64,000 nt of DNA from Streptomyces sedi (GCF_006335015.1 NZ_VDGT01000003.1:372001-436000); one strand, 5' to 3'; shown: positions 8,978 to 18,027, counted from the first letter of the stretch. Translations and numbers: made by a program. The notes: a model not told the origin generated them from the sequence alone.

Positions 8978-8983
8978 TACCCT
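8978..8983 (+). promoter_or_regulatory. -10 element for a leaderless SRAP transcript
   Basis: TACCCT ends 8 bp before the ATG at 8992, and there is no Shine-Dalgarno sequence. This is the TANNNT-N7-ATG arrangement typical of leaderless actinobacterial mRNAs. Confidence 0.55.
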
Positions 8984-8991
8984 TGGGCGCC

Positions 8992-9810
8992 ATGTGTGGA
9001 CGGTATGCGGCGAGCCGACGGCCCGAGGATCTGGCCGGCCTCTTCGACGTGGGGCTGGTGGACCCGGGTCAGCCCCTCCCGGCGGACTGGAACGTGGCGC
9101 CCACCAAGGAGGTGTACGCCGTCCTGGAGCGCCCGGTGCGCGAGCGTGGCCCCGAGCCGGTCCGCCAGCTGCGGAAGCTGCGCTGGGGGCTGGTCCCCTC
9201 CTGGTCCAAGTCCCCCGAGGGCGGCGCCCGGATGATCAACGCCAGGGCCGAGACCGTTCACGAGAAGCCCTCCTACCGCCGCCCCTTCGCCGCCCGCCGC
9301 TGCCTGCTCCCGGCGGACGGCTACTACGAGTGGGTCACCGGTGACGCGGAGCGCGCGGAAGAGGAGAAGGGGAAGCGCAAGCGGTCGCGCAAGCAGCCGT
9401 ACTTCGTCACCCCGGCGGACGGGGCGGTGATGGCGCTGGCCGGGCTCTACGAGTTCTGGCGGGACGGCACGCTGCCCGACGACCACCCGTCGGCCTGGTG
9501 GGCGACCTGCACGGTGGTGACCACCGAGGCCGAGGGGGCCCCGCTGCCGGGCCGCGCCGAGGGGGACGAGGGGCCGCGCACCCTGGCCGACATCCACCCC
9601 AGGATGCCGCTGGCCCTGCCGCCGGACCGCTGGGACGCCTGGCTGGACCCGGCCGCCACGGAGCCCGAGGCGATACGCCCGCTGCTGGCCCCGCCGCCGC
9701 CCGGCTCGTTCCGCGCCTACCCGGTCTCCACGGACGTGAGCAACGTGCGGAACAACGGCCCCGAGCTGGTCGCCGAGCTGCCGGGTCCCGAGGAGGTCAC
9801 CCTCTTCTGA
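8992..9810 (+). CDS. SOS response-associated peptidase family protein (SRAP, YedK/HMCES-like)
   Basis: The 272-residue protein must start at ATG 8992 because Cys2, exposed after Met removal, is the catalytic and crosslinking residue. All SRAP active-site residues are present: C2, N83 (INARAET), E113 (YYEW) and H202 (DIHPRMP). SRAP proteins form a covalent thiazolidine link to abasic sites in single-stranded DNA and shield them from cleavage. A basic insert (EEKGKRKRSRK, about residues 124-134) is longer than in E. coli YedK and may contact DNA. The gene is monocistronic and probably translated from a leaderless mRNA. Confidence 0.95.
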   Translation: MCGRYAASRRPEDLAGLFDVGLVDPGQPLPADWNVAPTKEVYAVLERPVRERGPEPVRQLRKLRWGLVPSWSKSPEGGARMINARAETVHEKPSYRRPFAARRCLLPADGYYEWVTGDAERAEEEKGKRKRSRKQPYFVTPADGAVMALAGLYEFWRDGTLPDDHPSAWWATCTVVTTEAEGAPLPGRAEGDEGPRTLADIHPRMPLALPPDRWDAWLDPAATEPEAIRPLLAPPPPGSFRAYPVSTDVSNVRNNGPELVAELPGPEEVTLF

Positions 9811-9971
9811 GTCCTCTGGCTGGCCCCTCTGGCTGCCCCCTCCGGCCGGGACGGCACCGGGGTGCGACGGACGCGGCACGGCACCGGCACGGCACCGGCA
9901 CGGGAGTCGGGGGAGAGGGGGAGACACGGGAGACGGGGTAGAGGGGCAGACGGACCCCGCGCGGCGTGGGC

Positions 9972-9997
9972 GGAATACCCCGGGCGGGTTCGGCGTT
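9972..9997 (+). promoter_or_regulatory. SigR-dependent autoregulatory promoter (sigRp2 type)
   Basis: GGAAT (9972-9976), 18 bp, then GTT (9995-9997) matches the SigR promoter consensus GGAAT-N18/19-GTT exactly. The predicted start near 10003 would give an mRNA that includes the upstream ATG at 10057 and so encodes the long sigma isoform. Confidence 0.88.
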
Positions 9998-10056
9998 GAC
10001 GAGCGGGACCGACCACACCCGAGCCTCGCCCGAGGGCGAGAGAGGGAGACCGCCAG

Positions 10057-10887
10057 ATGGGTTCCATCGCCTGCCCGTCACGTCCCGCCGAGCAGCGCAC
10101 CCCGCGCGCCAGCGAGGTCGACTGGGCGACGCTGCGGCTCGCCGCGGAAGGGGGCTCCGCATCGGCGGACGGACCGGTTCGTCGTCTATCCTCCCAGTCG
10201 GGCGAGCCCGCTTTCGGGCTCGGCGCCTACACGAGGGAGGTGGGTCAGGTCACCGGCACCGAAGACGGCGTGTCCCGGGAGACAGAGGGAGCCGAGGAGA
10301 CCGAGGCCGAGCGCAACGCGCGGTTCGAGCGCGACGCCCTCGGCTACCTGGACCAGATGTACTCGGCGGCCCTGCGCATGACGCGCAACCCGGCCGACGC
10401 CGAGGATCTCGTCCAGGAGACCTACGCCAAGGCGTACGGCTCGTTCCACCAGTTCCGCCGGGGTACCAACCTCAAGGCATGGATGTACCGCATCCTCACG
10501 AACACCTTCATCAACTCCTACCGCAAGAAGCAGCGCGAGCCACAGCGCAGCGCGGCCGAGGACATCGAGGACTGGCAGCTGGCCAGGGCCGAGTCGCACA
10601 TGTCGACCGGACTGCGCTCCGCCGAGTCCCAGGCCCTCGACCACCTGCCGGACTCGGACGTGAAGCAGGCCCTCCAGGCGATCCCCGAGGAGTTCCGGAT
10701 CGCGGTCTATCTCGCGGACGTCGAGGGCTTTGCGTACAAGGAGATCGCCGACATCATGGGTACCCCCATCGGCACGGTGATGTCCCGGCTGCACCGTGGC
10801 CGGCGACAGCTGCGCGACATGCTCCAGGACTACGCGCGGGAGCGCGGCCTGGTTCCCGCCGGGGCGCAGAAGGGTTCGGAGTCATGA
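10057..10887 (+). CDS. sigR: ECF RNA polymerase sigma factor SigR, thiol-oxidative stress
   Basis: A 276-residue long form starts at ATG 10057 (RBS GAGAGAGGGAG). The classical short form probably starts at GTG 10240 (VGQVTGT) and has 215 residues. Sigma region 2 (about 100-165, [14 protein letters not shown]) and region 4 (about 205-255, with [23 protein letters not shown]) are intact and closely resemble S. coelicolor SigR. SigR directs genes for thioredoxins, mycothiol metabolism, proteases and Fe-S repair under disulfide stress. The long and short forms mirror the known SigR'/SigR pair: the stress-induced promoter yields the unstable long form. The stop codon overlaps the rsrA start (ATGA), so the two are translationally coupled. 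Confidence 0.96.
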   Translation: MGSIACPSRPAEQRTPRASEVDWATLRLAAEGGSASADGPVRRLSSQSGEPAFGLGAYTREVGQVTGTEDGVSRETEGAEETEAERNARFERDALGYLDQMYSAALRMTRNPADAEDLVQETYAKAYGSFHQFRRGTNLKAWMYRILTNTFINSYRKKQREPQRSAAEDIEDWQLARAESHMSTGLRSAESQALDHLPDSDVKQALQAIPEEFRIAVYLADVEGFAYKEIADIMGTPIGTVMSRLHRGRRQLRDMLQDYARERGLVPAGAQKGSES

Positions 10888-11225
10888 CCGGCGAGGAGCC
10901 GCGTCCCTCGGACTGCTCGGAGGTGCTCGACCACCTCTACGAGTATCTCGACCACGAGATGCCCGACGGGGACAGCGACAAGATGCGCGAGCACATCGAC
11001 GAGTGCTCTCCGTGCCTGGAGAAGTACGGGCTGGAGCAGGCGGTCAAGCAGTTGGTGAAACGCTGCTGTGGCCATGACGACGTGCCCTCCGACCTCCGTG
11101 CCAAGGTGCTGGAGCGGATCGACGCCATCAGGGAGGACGAGAGCCGCGCGGCGGGGCCGGCCGGGGAGCCGGACTGCCGGGAGGCCCAGAGCCGCCAGGA
11201 GGCCCAGGACCGCCAGGAGGCATAG
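10884..11225 (+). CDS. rsrA: redox-sensing zinc anti-sigma factor RsrA
   Basis: The 113-residue ZAS-family anti-sigma factor overlaps sigR by 4 bp. The zinc and redox residues are present: C11, H37, C41, C44 (HIDECSPC) and the pair C61/C62. In the reduced state RsrA holds zinc and sequesters SigR. Disulfide formation (C11-C44 in S. coelicolor) releases zinc and the sigma factor. The non-essential C3 of the S. coelicolor protein is missing here. The C-terminal 30 residues are a low-complexity tail with repeated RQEAQ-like units not expected in the family core. The gene is co-transcribed with sigR from the SigR promoter. Confidence 0.96.
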   Translation: MTGEEPRPSDCSEVLDHLYEYLDHEMPDGDSDKMREHIDECSPCLEKYGLEQAVKQLVKRCCGHDDVPSDLRAKVLERIDAIREDESRAAGPAGEPDCREAQSRQEAQDRQEA

Positions 11226-11421
11226 CCGGGCCCCCGAGCCCTCAGGAGACCACCCGCCCGGTCACCCCGCTGGACTTTCGCCCCCCTCCGCCGTCTCGCG
11301 CGAGACCGCTCGCTGACCCATGCTGTGAGCAGGCGGCGCTCGCCCCATGGTTGGATGCGGTGCGGGACGGACAGGAGAACTGTGAAGTGCAGGCTACGAG
11401 GCGGGAATCAGGCGGGACACC

Positions 11422-12414
11422 GTGAGGATCTTCGGCAGGGTGCGGCAGCGTCCGTCCACGGACTGGCGACTGGCCACCAACCGGGCTTTCACCCTCATCG
11501 ACGACGGCCGCTACGAGGACGCGGACGCGCTGCTGACGCGCGCCGCCGACATGGAGCCGTGGCTGTCGGAGTCCTGGTTCAACCTCGCGCTGCTCCACAA
11601 GTTCCGCCACGACTGGGAGCAGGCGCGCTCCGCCGGGCTGCGCGCCGTCGCCCTGCTGGAGCGGGACGCGGGCGCTCCTGACTGGTGGAACGTGGGCATC
11701 GCCGCGACCGCGCTCCAGGACTGGCCGCTGGCCCGCCGCGCCTGGCAGGCGTACGGGCTGCCGGTGCCGGCCGGGTCCTCCGTCGCCGACGAGCCGCGCG
11801 GGATGGAGCTGGGCGGCGCCGCCGTGCGCCTCTCGCCCGAGGGCGAGGCCGAGGTGGTCTGGGGCCGCCGCCTCGACCCGGCCAGGGTCGAGGTGCGGAA
11901 CATCCCGCTGCCGTCCTCCGGCCGCCGCTGGGGCGAGGTGGTGCTGCACGACGGCGTGCCGCGCGGCGAGCGGACCACGGCGGTGGGCGGCGGCTCGGCC
12001 GTCTTCCCCGTCTTCGACGAGATCGAGCTGTGGGCGCCCTCCGCCGTGCCGACCTGGGTGGTGCTGATCGAGGCGGCCACCGAGGACGACAGGGACGCTC
12101 TGGAGCGGCTGGCGGCCGAAGCCGGATACGCGGCCGAGGACTGGTCGTCGTCGGTCCGGCTGCTGTGCCGGTCGTGCTCGGAGAGCCGGATGCCGAGCGA
12201 GGAGGGCGACGGCATGGCCCAGCACGATCCGCACGACCACAGCGTTCCCGGCCGCCCGGGCCCGCTCGGCCACACCGGCACGGGCGCCCTGTGGTCGCCC
12301 GAGCGCGAGTGCGGGATCGCCGCGCCCAGCGGGCTGGTGCGCGGGCTGCTCGACGGCTGGGTCGGCGACCGGCCGGAGGCGCGGGCCTGGCGGGACCTCG
12401 AAGAGGTCTGCTGA
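11422..12414 (+). CDS. tetratricopeptide repeat protein
   Basis: The protein has 330 residues from GTG 11422, with a weak upstream GGCGGGA. Residues 15-100 contain two to three TPR-like helical pairs ([21 protein letters not shown] and [14 protein letters not shown] patterns). The middle third is beta-rich, and the C-terminal third holds a Cys pair (LCRSCSES, about residue 250) and a His/Gly-rich stretch. No signal peptide is seen. It follows rsrA by 196 bp with no clear terminator, a position that from memory is conserved in Streptomyces. The function is not established. TPRs suggest a protein-interaction role. The Cys pair beside SigR/RsrA is suggestive but not proof of a redox role. Confidence 0.8.
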   Translation: MRIFGRVRQRPSTDWRLATNRAFTLIDDGRYEDADALLTRAADMEPWLSESWFNLALLHKFRHDWEQARSAGLRAVALLERDAGAPDWWNVGIAATALQDWPLARRAWQAYGLPVPAGSSVADEPRGMELGGAAVRLSPEGEAEVVWGRRLDPARVEVRNIPLPSSGRRWGEVVLHDGVPRGERTTAVGGGSAVFPVFDEIELWAPSAVPTWVVLIEAATEDDRDALERLAAEAGYAAEDWSSSVRLLCRSCSESRMPSEEGDGMAQHDPHDHSVPGRPGPLGHTGTGALWSPERECGIAAPSGLVRGLLDGWVGDRPEARAWRDLEEVC

Positions 12415-12565
12415 GCAAGCCCGTTGGGACGCCGTCGGGACGCCGTCGGGGCGGTCCCGCCCCGTCCCGGGGAGCGGCGCCGCCCCGTCCCGTGGCGCCG
12501 TAAGCTTGTCCCGGCAGTGCGGGGAGGGCCCCGCTGGCGAGACACCGAGAGGCGAACGGCGGACC

Positions 12566-13189
12566 ATGGCGGAGCAAGAGACCGACGAGCGCGAGTTCAT
12601 CGACGACACCCAGGACGCCGATGAGCGGGAGCGGGCGCACCGGGAGCGCGGGACGGTCCGGCCCATCACCGTGGTGGGGAACCCGGTGCTGCACCGCGAG
12701 TGCGCCGATGTCACCGAGTTCGACGAGGGTCTGGCCGCGCTGGTCGACGACATGTTCGCCAGCCAGCGCGCCGCTTCGGGCGTCGGGTTGGCCGCCAACC
12801 AGGTGGGGGTTGACCTCAAGGTCTTCGTCTACGACTGCGAGGACGACGAGGGCGTGCGCCACGTCGGCGTGGTCTGCAACCCCGTCCTGGAAGAACTCCC
12901 CGCCGACCGCCGGGTGTTGGACGACAACAACGAGGGCTGCCTCTCGGTGCCGACCGCCTACGCCGAGCTTGCCAGGCCCGACTACGCGGTGGTGCGCGGC
13001 CAGGACACCAGCGGCAAGCCCGTCCTGGTGCGCGGCACGGGGTACTTCGCCCGTTGCCTCCAGCACGAGACGGACCACCTCTACGGCCGGCTGTATCTGG
13101 ACCGGCTCTCCAAGCGGGAGCGCAAGAACGCCCTGAAGCAGATGGCCGAGGGCACTCCCCGCTACGAGACCGTGCCCAACGAGAGCTGA
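12566..13189 (+). CDS. def: peptide deformylase
   Basis: The 207-residue protein starts at ATG 12566. It carries the three deformylase motifs: GVGLAANQ (72-79), EGCLS (C125 metal ligand) and QHETDH (H167 and H171 ligands, E168 catalytic). The enzyme removes the N-formyl group from nascent polypeptides using Fe2+ or Zn2+. The first 32 residues are an acidic, charged extension before the usual [10 protein letters not shown] start of the fold, which is common in actinobacterial PDFs. A TAAGCT -10 candidate at 12502-12507 would give a leader of about 50 nt. Streptomycetes usually have several def paralogs. Confidence 0.96.
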   Translation: MAEQETDEREFIDDTQDADERERAHRERGTVRPITVVGNPVLHRECADVTEFDEGLAALVDDMFASQRAASGVGLAANQVGVDLKVFVYDCEDDEGVRHVGVVCNPVLEELPADRRVLDDNNEGCLSVPTAYAELARPDYAVVRGQDTSGKPVLVRGTGYFARCLQHETDHLYGRLYLDRLSKRERKNALKQMAEGTPRYETVPNES

Positions 13190-13203
13190 GCCACGCCCCG
13201 CGC

Positions 13204-13273
13204 GGCGCGCGTAGCGGAGCGGCGCGCGTAGCGGGGGCGGCGAGGACGGAGCGAGGACGGAGCGAGGACGGGG
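13204..13273. repeat. two short GC-rich direct-repeat arrays
   Basis: Two copies of GGCGCGCGTAGCGG (13204-13217, 13221-13234) are followed by three copies of an 11-bp unit CGAGGACGGAG (13241-13273, the last imperfect). They fill the gap between def and the M15 peptidase gene. No palindrome or promoter is evident inside them. Confidence 0.75.
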
Positions 13274-13436
13274 CGGGGGCGAACGGGGCCGAACGGGGAG
13301 CTTCGGGCGGTACCGTTCCTTCCGCTTCCGGGGCGTCGATGGGCGTTCAATCATCGGCGCCCCGGAGGGAGTTGACGCGCGTTGACCGCTGGGGCACTCT
13401 CGTTGCGTCTCTCCACACTTCCTTCTCGGAGGCAGC

Positions 13437-14171
13437 ATGTTCAGACGCATGGTGAGAACCGTCCTCGCCGTTGTCATGATCGCATCAGCAGCGCTGGTCG
13501 GTACCGTGGCGACGGCCGGAACGGCGCAGGCCGACGGCTGCTACACCTGGAACCGCACCCTCAGCCAGGGCAGCAGCGGCGAGGACGTCCGGCAGCTCCA
13601 GATCCGCGTCGCCGGATACCCGGGCTACGGCTCCGTCCTGGCCATCGACGGCGAGTACGGCCCGGCCACGGCCGCCGCCGTCACCCGCTTCCAGCAGGCC
13701 TACGGCCTGGGCGCCGACGGCATCGCCGGCGACCAGACCTTCAGCAAGATCTACTCGTTGCAGGACAACGACTGCACCCCCATCCACTTCACCTGGGGTG
13801 AGATGAACCGGTGCAACTCCGACTGGTCAGGCGGCGCGGTCAGCGCCAGCGCGGCCAGGAACAACGCGCTCCAGGCGATGTGGAAGCTGGAGGCCCTGCG
13901 CCACGCGCTCGGCGACCGCCCGCTGACCACCAGCAGCGGCTTCCGTTCCTACGCGTGCAACAACTCGGCCGGCGGCGCCTCCAACAGCAACCACCTCTAC
14001 GGTCGTGGCATCGACCTGGTCGGCTCGCCGACCTTCTGCCAGATCGTGCAGCAGGCGCGCTACCACGGCTTCAACGAGATCCTGGGCCCCGGCTACCCCG
14101 GTCACAACGACCACGCCCACCTCGGCACCCAGAGTGGCCGCTTCTGGTCCGCTCCCAGCTGCGGCATCTGA
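13437..14171 (+). CDS. secreted zinc D-Ala-D-Ala carboxypeptidase (M15A) with peptidoglycan-binding domain
   Basis: The 244-residue protein starts at ATG 13437 behind GGAGG. Residues 1-32 are a signal peptide (cleavage near AQA-DG). Residues 38-108 are a PG_binding_1 domain (GSSGEDVRQLQ, DGEYGPATAAAV). Residues 117-242 are an M15A domain with zinc ligands in SNHLYGRGID (H186, D193) and HNDHAHLG (H226-x-H228). The layout matches the well-studied Streptomyces albus G carboxypeptidase, which trims the terminal D-Ala from muropeptide stems. Paired Cys residues suggest disulfides in the secreted enzyme. TTGACG at 13372 may be a -35 element. Confidence 0.92.
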   Translation: MFRRMVRTVLAVVMIASAALVGTVATAGTAQADGCYTWNRTLSQGSSGEDVRQLQIRVAGYPGYGSVLAIDGEYGPATAAAVTRFQQAYGLGADGIAGDQTFSKIYSLQDNDCTPIHFTWGEMNRCNSDWSGGAVSASAARNNALQAMWKLEALRHALGDRPLTTSSGFRSYACNNSAGGASNSNHLYGRGIDLVGSPTFCQIVQQARYHGFNEILGPGYPGHNDHAHLGTQSGRFWSAPSCGI

Positions 14172-14215
14172 GCCACGCCGCGCCCCGAGGGGCCCCGGCG
14201 GACTGAGCGACGAAA

Positions 14216-14257
14216 CGGCCGTGCGGCCGGCGTGAGAGCACGCCGACCGCACGGCCG
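14216..14257. terminator. bidirectional terminator between M15 gene and nrdB
   Basis: A 19-bp stem with a single mismatch (14216-14234 with 14239-14257) and a 4-nt loop is centred between two convergent genes. Confidence 0.8.
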
Positions 14258-14275
14258 GTACGACAAGCGGGGGTC

Positions 14276-15325
14276 TCAGAAGTCGTCGTCGAAGGAGACG
14301 TTGCCCTCCACGGCGACCTGGTAGGCCGAGGGGCGCCGCTCGAAGAAGTTGGTCAGCTCCTGGACGTCCTGCAACTCCATGAAGGAGAACGGGTTCCGCG
14401 AGCCGTAGATCGGCTTGAGCCCCAGCCGCGCCAGCCGCTGGTCGGCCACGCACTCCAGGTACTCGCGCATCGACTCGGTGTTCATCCCGGCCAGCCCGTC
14501 GCCGCACAGGTCACGCGCGAACTGCAACTCGGCGTCGACCGCCTCGCGCAGCATCGCCGTGACCTGCTCGCCCAGCTCCTCGTCGAAGAGGTCCGGCTCC
14601 TCCTGGCGCACGGTGTCCACCACGGAGAACGCGAACTCCATGTGCATGCTCTCGTCCCGGAACACCCAGTTGGTGCCGGTGGCCAGCCCGTGCAGCAGGC
14701 CGCGCGAGCGGAACCAGTAGACGTAGGCGAAGGCGCCGTAGAAGAACAGCCCCTCGATGCAGGCCGCGAAGCAGATCAGGTTGAGCAGGAAACGCCGCCG
14801 GTCCGCCTTGCTCTCCAGCCGCGTCAGGTCGTCCACCGAGTCGATCCAGCGGAAGCAGAACTCCGCCTTCTCCCGGATCGACGGGATGTTCTCCACCGCG
14901 GCGAACGCCGCCGCCCGCTCGTCCGGGTCGGGCAGATAGGTGTCCAGCAGCGTCAGATAGAACTGGACGTGCACGGCCTCCTCGAAGAGCTGCCGCGACA
15001 GGTACAGCCGCGCCTCCGGGGAGTTGATGTGCTTGTAGAGGGTGAGCACCAGGTTGTTGGCGACGATCGAGTCACCGGTCGCGAAGAACGCCACCAGCCG
15101 CCCGATCAGGTGCTGTTCCCCCGCCGAGAGCTTGGCCAGGTCCGTCACGTCCGAGTGGAGGTCGACCTCCTCCACCGTCCAGGTGTTCTTGATGGCGTCC
15201 CGGTAGCGCTCGTAGAAGTCCGGGTAGCGCATCGGGCGCAGCGTCAGCTCGAAGCCGGGGTCCAGCAGGTTCTTCCGGCCGGCGCCCGCGTTCGGCTGTT
15301 CGGGGTTCTGGGTGGGGACACTCAC
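14276..15325 (-). CDS. nrdB: class Ia ribonucleoside-diphosphate reductase, beta subunit
   Basis: Translation starts at GTG 15325 in a GTGA overlap with the nrdA stop, giving 349 residues. The longer frame to 15652 is antisense-free read-in from nrdA and is not supported. Diiron ligands are visible in EEAVHVQFY (Glu, His, with the radical Tyr four residues after His) and DESMHMEF. The C-terminus is acidic (FDDDF), as needed to dock on the alpha subunit. The protein holds the tyrosyl radical that NrdA uses for ribonucleotide reduction. No nrdS (AraC-like) gene follows, although the S. coelicolor operon is nrdABS. A terminator comes directly after nrdB instead. Confidence 0.95.
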   Translation of the reverse strand: MSVPTQNPEQPNAGAGRKNLLDPGFELTLRPMRYPDFYERYRDAIKNTWTVEEVDLHSDVTDLAKLSAGEQHLIGRLVAFFATGDSIVANNLVLTLYKHINSPEARLYLSRQLFEEAVHVQFYLTLLDTYLPDPDERAAAFAAVENIPSIREKAEFCFRWIDSVDDLTRLESKADRRRFLLNLICFAACIEGLFFYGAFAYVYWFRSRGLLHGLATGTNWVFRDESMHMEFAFSVVDTVRQEEPDLFDEELGEQVTAMLREAVDAELQFARDLCGDGLAGMNTESMREYLECVADQRLARLGLKPIYGSRNPFSFMELQDVQELTNFFERRPSAYQVAVEGNVSFDDDF

Positions 15326-17709
15326 TGGCACGCCTCGCAGGACTCGGGGTTCTCCAGGGAGCAGGCGACGGCCTGCTCGGGGACGGGAAGCGGGTCGTCG
15401 CCGGCGACGGCGACCGGGGTGGGCAGGGGAGCCGTCGTGGCGGCGGAACGCGCGGACTGCGCGATCCGGGTCGCCGGCCGCGACCGCAGGTAGTAGGTGG
15501 TCTTCAGGCCGCGCTTCCACGCGTAGGCGTACATCGAGCTGAGCTTGCCGATGGTCGGCGAGGCCATGAAGAGGTTCAACGACTGGCTCTGGTCCAGATA
15601 CGGGGTGCGGTCGGCCGCCATGTCGATCAGCGAACGCTGCGGGATCTCCCACGCCGTGCGGTACAGCTCCCGCACCGTCTCGGGCAGCCCCGGCACCTCG
15701 GCGACCGAGCCGTTGCCGGCGCGCAGCGCCTGCCGCGTCGCCTCGTCCCAGCGGCCGAGCCGCTTCAACTCGGCGACCAGGTAGGTGTTGACCTGGAGGA
15801 ACTCACCGCTGAGCGTCTCGCGCTTGAACAGGTTGGAGACCTGCGGCTCGACGCACTCGTAGACGCCGGCGATCGAGGCGATCGTCGCGGTCGGCGCGAT
15901 CGCCAGCAGCAGCGAGTTGCGCATCCCCACGCGACCGATCCGCTCGCGCAGCGCCTCCCAGCGTTCCGGCCAGCCGGCGTGCGCGTCGGCGTAGTGGTCC
16001 GGGTGCAGCACGCCGCGGGCCGTGCGGGTGTCCTCCCACGCCGGGTGCGGGCCGTGCCGCTCGGCCAGCTCCGCCGAGGTCTCGTAAGCGGCGAGCATGA
16101 TCCGCTCAGCGATCCGCGTGGACAGCTCGCGGGCGGCCGGCGAGTCGAACGGCATCCCCAGCCGGAAGAAGACGTCCTGGAGGCCCATCACGCCCAGACC
16201 CACCGGCCGCCAGCGGGAGTTGGAGTTCTCCGCCTGCTCGGTCGGGTAGAAGTTGATGTCCACCACGCGGTCCAGGAAGAGCACCGCGGTCCGCACGGTG
16301 GCGTCCAGCCGCTCCCAGTCCATCCCGCCGTCGTCGCCGAGGTGCGCGGCCAGGTTGACGCTGCCCAGGTTGCAGACGGCGGTCTGGTCGTCGTCGGTGA
16401 CCTCCAGGATCTCGGTGCACAGGTTGGAGCTGTGCACCACGTTGCCCGGCCTGGCGGTCTGGTTGGCGGTGCGGTTGGCGGCGTCCTTGAACGTCATCCA
16501 GCCGTTGCCGGTCTGCGCCAGGGTGCGCATCATCCGCGCGTACAGCTGCCGCGCCGGCACCTGACGCTGCGCCAGGCCCCTGGCCTCGGCCGCGCGGTAG
16601 GCGGCGTCGAACTCCTCGCCCCACAGGTCGGTCAGCTCCGGCACGTCCACCGGGGAGAACAGCGACCAGTCGGCGTCCGCGTCGACCCGCCGCATGAACT
16701 CGTCGGGGATCCAGTGCGCCAGGTTCAGGTTGTGGGTGCGCCTGGCCTCCTCGCCCGTGTTGTCGCGCAGTTCGAGGAACTCCTCGATGTCCGCGTGCCA
16801 CGTCTCCAGATAGACGCAGGCCGCGCCCTTGCGCCGGCCGCCCTGGTTGACCGCGGCGACCGAGGAGTCCAGCGTGCGCAGGAACGGGACGATCCCGTTG
16901 GAGGCGCCGTTGGTGCCGCGGATCAGCGAACCGCGGGCCCGCACCCGGGTGTAGGAGAGACCGATGCCGCCGGCGTGCTTGGAGAGCCGGGCGACCTGGT
17001 GGTAGCGCTCGTAGATCGAGTCCAGCTCGTCGGCGGGGGAGTCCAGCAGATAGCAGGAGGACATCTGCGGGTGCTTGGTGCCCGAGTTGAAGAGCGTCGG
17101 CGAGGACGGCAGATACGCCAGCGAGCTGGTCAGCCGGTACAACTCGGCGACCTGCGCCAGCGCGTCCGCCGAGTCGTCGGGGGCCAGGCCGCAGGCGACG
17201 CGCAGCAGGAAGTGCTGCGGGGTCTCGATCACCTTGCGGTGCAGCGGGTGGCGCAGCAGATAGCGCGACTGGACGGTGCGCAGCCCGAAGTAGCCGAACC
17301 GGTCGTCGGCGCCCTCGGCCACGGTGCGGGCCAGCAGCGCGTTCAACTCCTCGGCGTGGGTGCGCACGAACGCCGCGGTGGTGTCCCCGATCAGCCCCTC
17401 CCGGTGGCCGACCGCCACCGAGTCGGCGAAGGTCACCGCGCCCTGACCGGCGGCCTCCTCGCGGATCGCGAGGGTGAGCAGCCGAGCGGCCAGCCGGGAG
17501 TAGGAGGGCTCCTCGGCGATCAACCCCGCCGCGGCCTCGATGGCCAACTCCCGCGACTCGGCCGCGTCGGAGCCGGGATGCCGGCCCCGCGCGACGGCCG
17601 CGTCGACCCGCGCGGGGTCGGTGGCGGGAAGGTCGGCGGTGAGGTCGGCCAGGGTGCGGGTCAGTGCCGCTGAGGCCGGCTCTGCGGGGGCGGCGGGTGC
17701 GATGGTCAC
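15322..17709 (-). CDS. nrdA: class Ia ribonucleoside-diphosphate reductase, alpha subunit
   Basis: The 795-residue protein starts at GTG 17709 behind GGGAG. Residues before this in the open frame read through regulatory DNA. Catalytic features include SSCYLL, the N-x-C-x-E triad (NLCTEI), the PTATIASIAGVYECVEPQ loop and the C-terminal redox pair CEAC. It reduces NDPs to dNDPs with NrdB under aerobic conditions. The N-terminus lacks an obvious ATP-cone, so overall-activity control by dATP may be weak or absent (inference). Transcription appears to be controlled by NrdR boxes and a B12 riboswitch upstream, as known for Streptomyces, where the B12-dependent class II enzyme is the alternative. 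Confidence 0.95.
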   Translation of the reverse strand: MTIAPAAPAEPASAALTRTLADLTADLPATDPARVDAAVARGRHPGSDAAESRELAIEAAAGLIAEEPSYSRLAARLLTLAIREEAAGQGAVTFADSVAVGHREGLIGDTTAAFVRTHAEELNALLARTVAEGADDRFGYFGLRTVQSRYLLRHPLHRKVIETPQHFLLRVACGLAPDDSADALAQVAELYRLTSSLAYLPSSPTLFNSGTKHPQMSSCYLLDSPADELDSIYERYHQVARLSKHAGGIGLSYTRVRARGSLIRGTNGASNGIVPFLRTLDSSVAAVNQGGRRKGAACVYLETWHADIEEFLELRDNTGEEARRTHNLNLAHWIPDEFMRRVDADADWSLFSPVDVPELTDLWGEEFDAAYRAAEARGLAQRQVPARQLYARMMRTLAQTGNGWMTFKDAANRTANQTARPGNVVHSSNLCTEILEVTDDDQTAVCNLGSVNLAAHLGDDGGMDWERLDATVRTAVLFLDRVVDINFYPTEQAENSNSRWRPVGLGVMGLQDVFFRLGMPFDSPAARELSTRIAERIMLAAYETSAELAERHGPHPAWEDTRTARGVLHPDHYADAHAGWPERWEALRERIGRVGMRNSLLLAIAPTATIASIAGVYECVEPQVSNLFKRETLSGEFLQVNTYLVAELKRLGRWDEATRQALRAGNGSVAEVPGLPETVRELYRTAWEIPQRSLIDMAADRTPYLDQSQSLNLFMASPTIGKLSSMYAYAWKRGLKTTYYLRSRPATRIAQSARSAATTAPLPTPVAVAGDDPLPVPEQAVACSLENPESCEACQ

Positions 17710-17834
17710 TCGGTGCTCTCCCTCGGATCGGTTGGCTCCGCGGGAGGGACGAGCGACGTGCGGACATGGCTGTGCCAGGCATGGCTCAACCGCACCGCGT
17801 CCCTCGGCCCAGCCCACGGGGCTTGGACGTGATC

Positions 17835-17947
17835 AGCCGTCGGCAGGTACTCGGACTCGTCAGGACAGCGCAAAGCGCGCCATGACACACCGTTGCGGGA
17901 CAGTTCCGGACTCGCACCGGATTCCCCTGCGTGACAGCGAGGTCGAG
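17835..17947 (-). ncRNA. cobalamin (adenosylcobalamin) riboswitch upstream of nrdA
   Basis: Read on the minus strand, the leader contains GGGGAATCCGGTGCGAGTCC followed by CCGCAAC, and then the B12-box-like AGTCCGAGTACCTGCC (plus 17842-17857). These are the conserved core and L5/P6 elements of cobalamin riboswitches. It lies 126 bp before the nrdA GTG. In Streptomyces the homologous element represses nrdABS when coenzyme B12 is present. Confidence 0.92.
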
Positions 17948-17992
17948 CATACATCTTGTGCCGCGTTCAACGGGCAGCCCCATATGTTGTGT
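17946..17992 (-). promoter_or_regulatory. tandem NrdR boxes in the nrdA promoter region
   Basis: Two degenerate matches to the 16-bp palindrome ACACWATATWTWGTGT lie at 17946-17961 (about 10/16) and 17977-17992 (about 12/16). They start exactly 31 bp apart, the three-helical-turn spacing typical of paired NrdR boxes. They lie just upstream of the riboswitch, where the promoter should be. The 401-bp gap 17710-18110 is otherwise filled by this riboswitch leader and the next gene's terminator. Confidence 0.75.
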
Positions 17993-18027
17993 TGTCTGTC
18001 TCGTTGCAACGGTGAGTTCCCTGCGAA

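Noticed and set aside
7774..9810. long frame that would make SRAP 678 residues
   Set aside because: The upstream part is antisense to a conserved gene and Cys2 must be the N-terminal catalytic residue, fixing ATG 8992.
11579..13477. 632-residue minus-strand frame over the TPR and deformylase genes
   Set aside because: Shadow frame with Arg/Pro-rich translation; the plus-strand genes have catalytic motifs.
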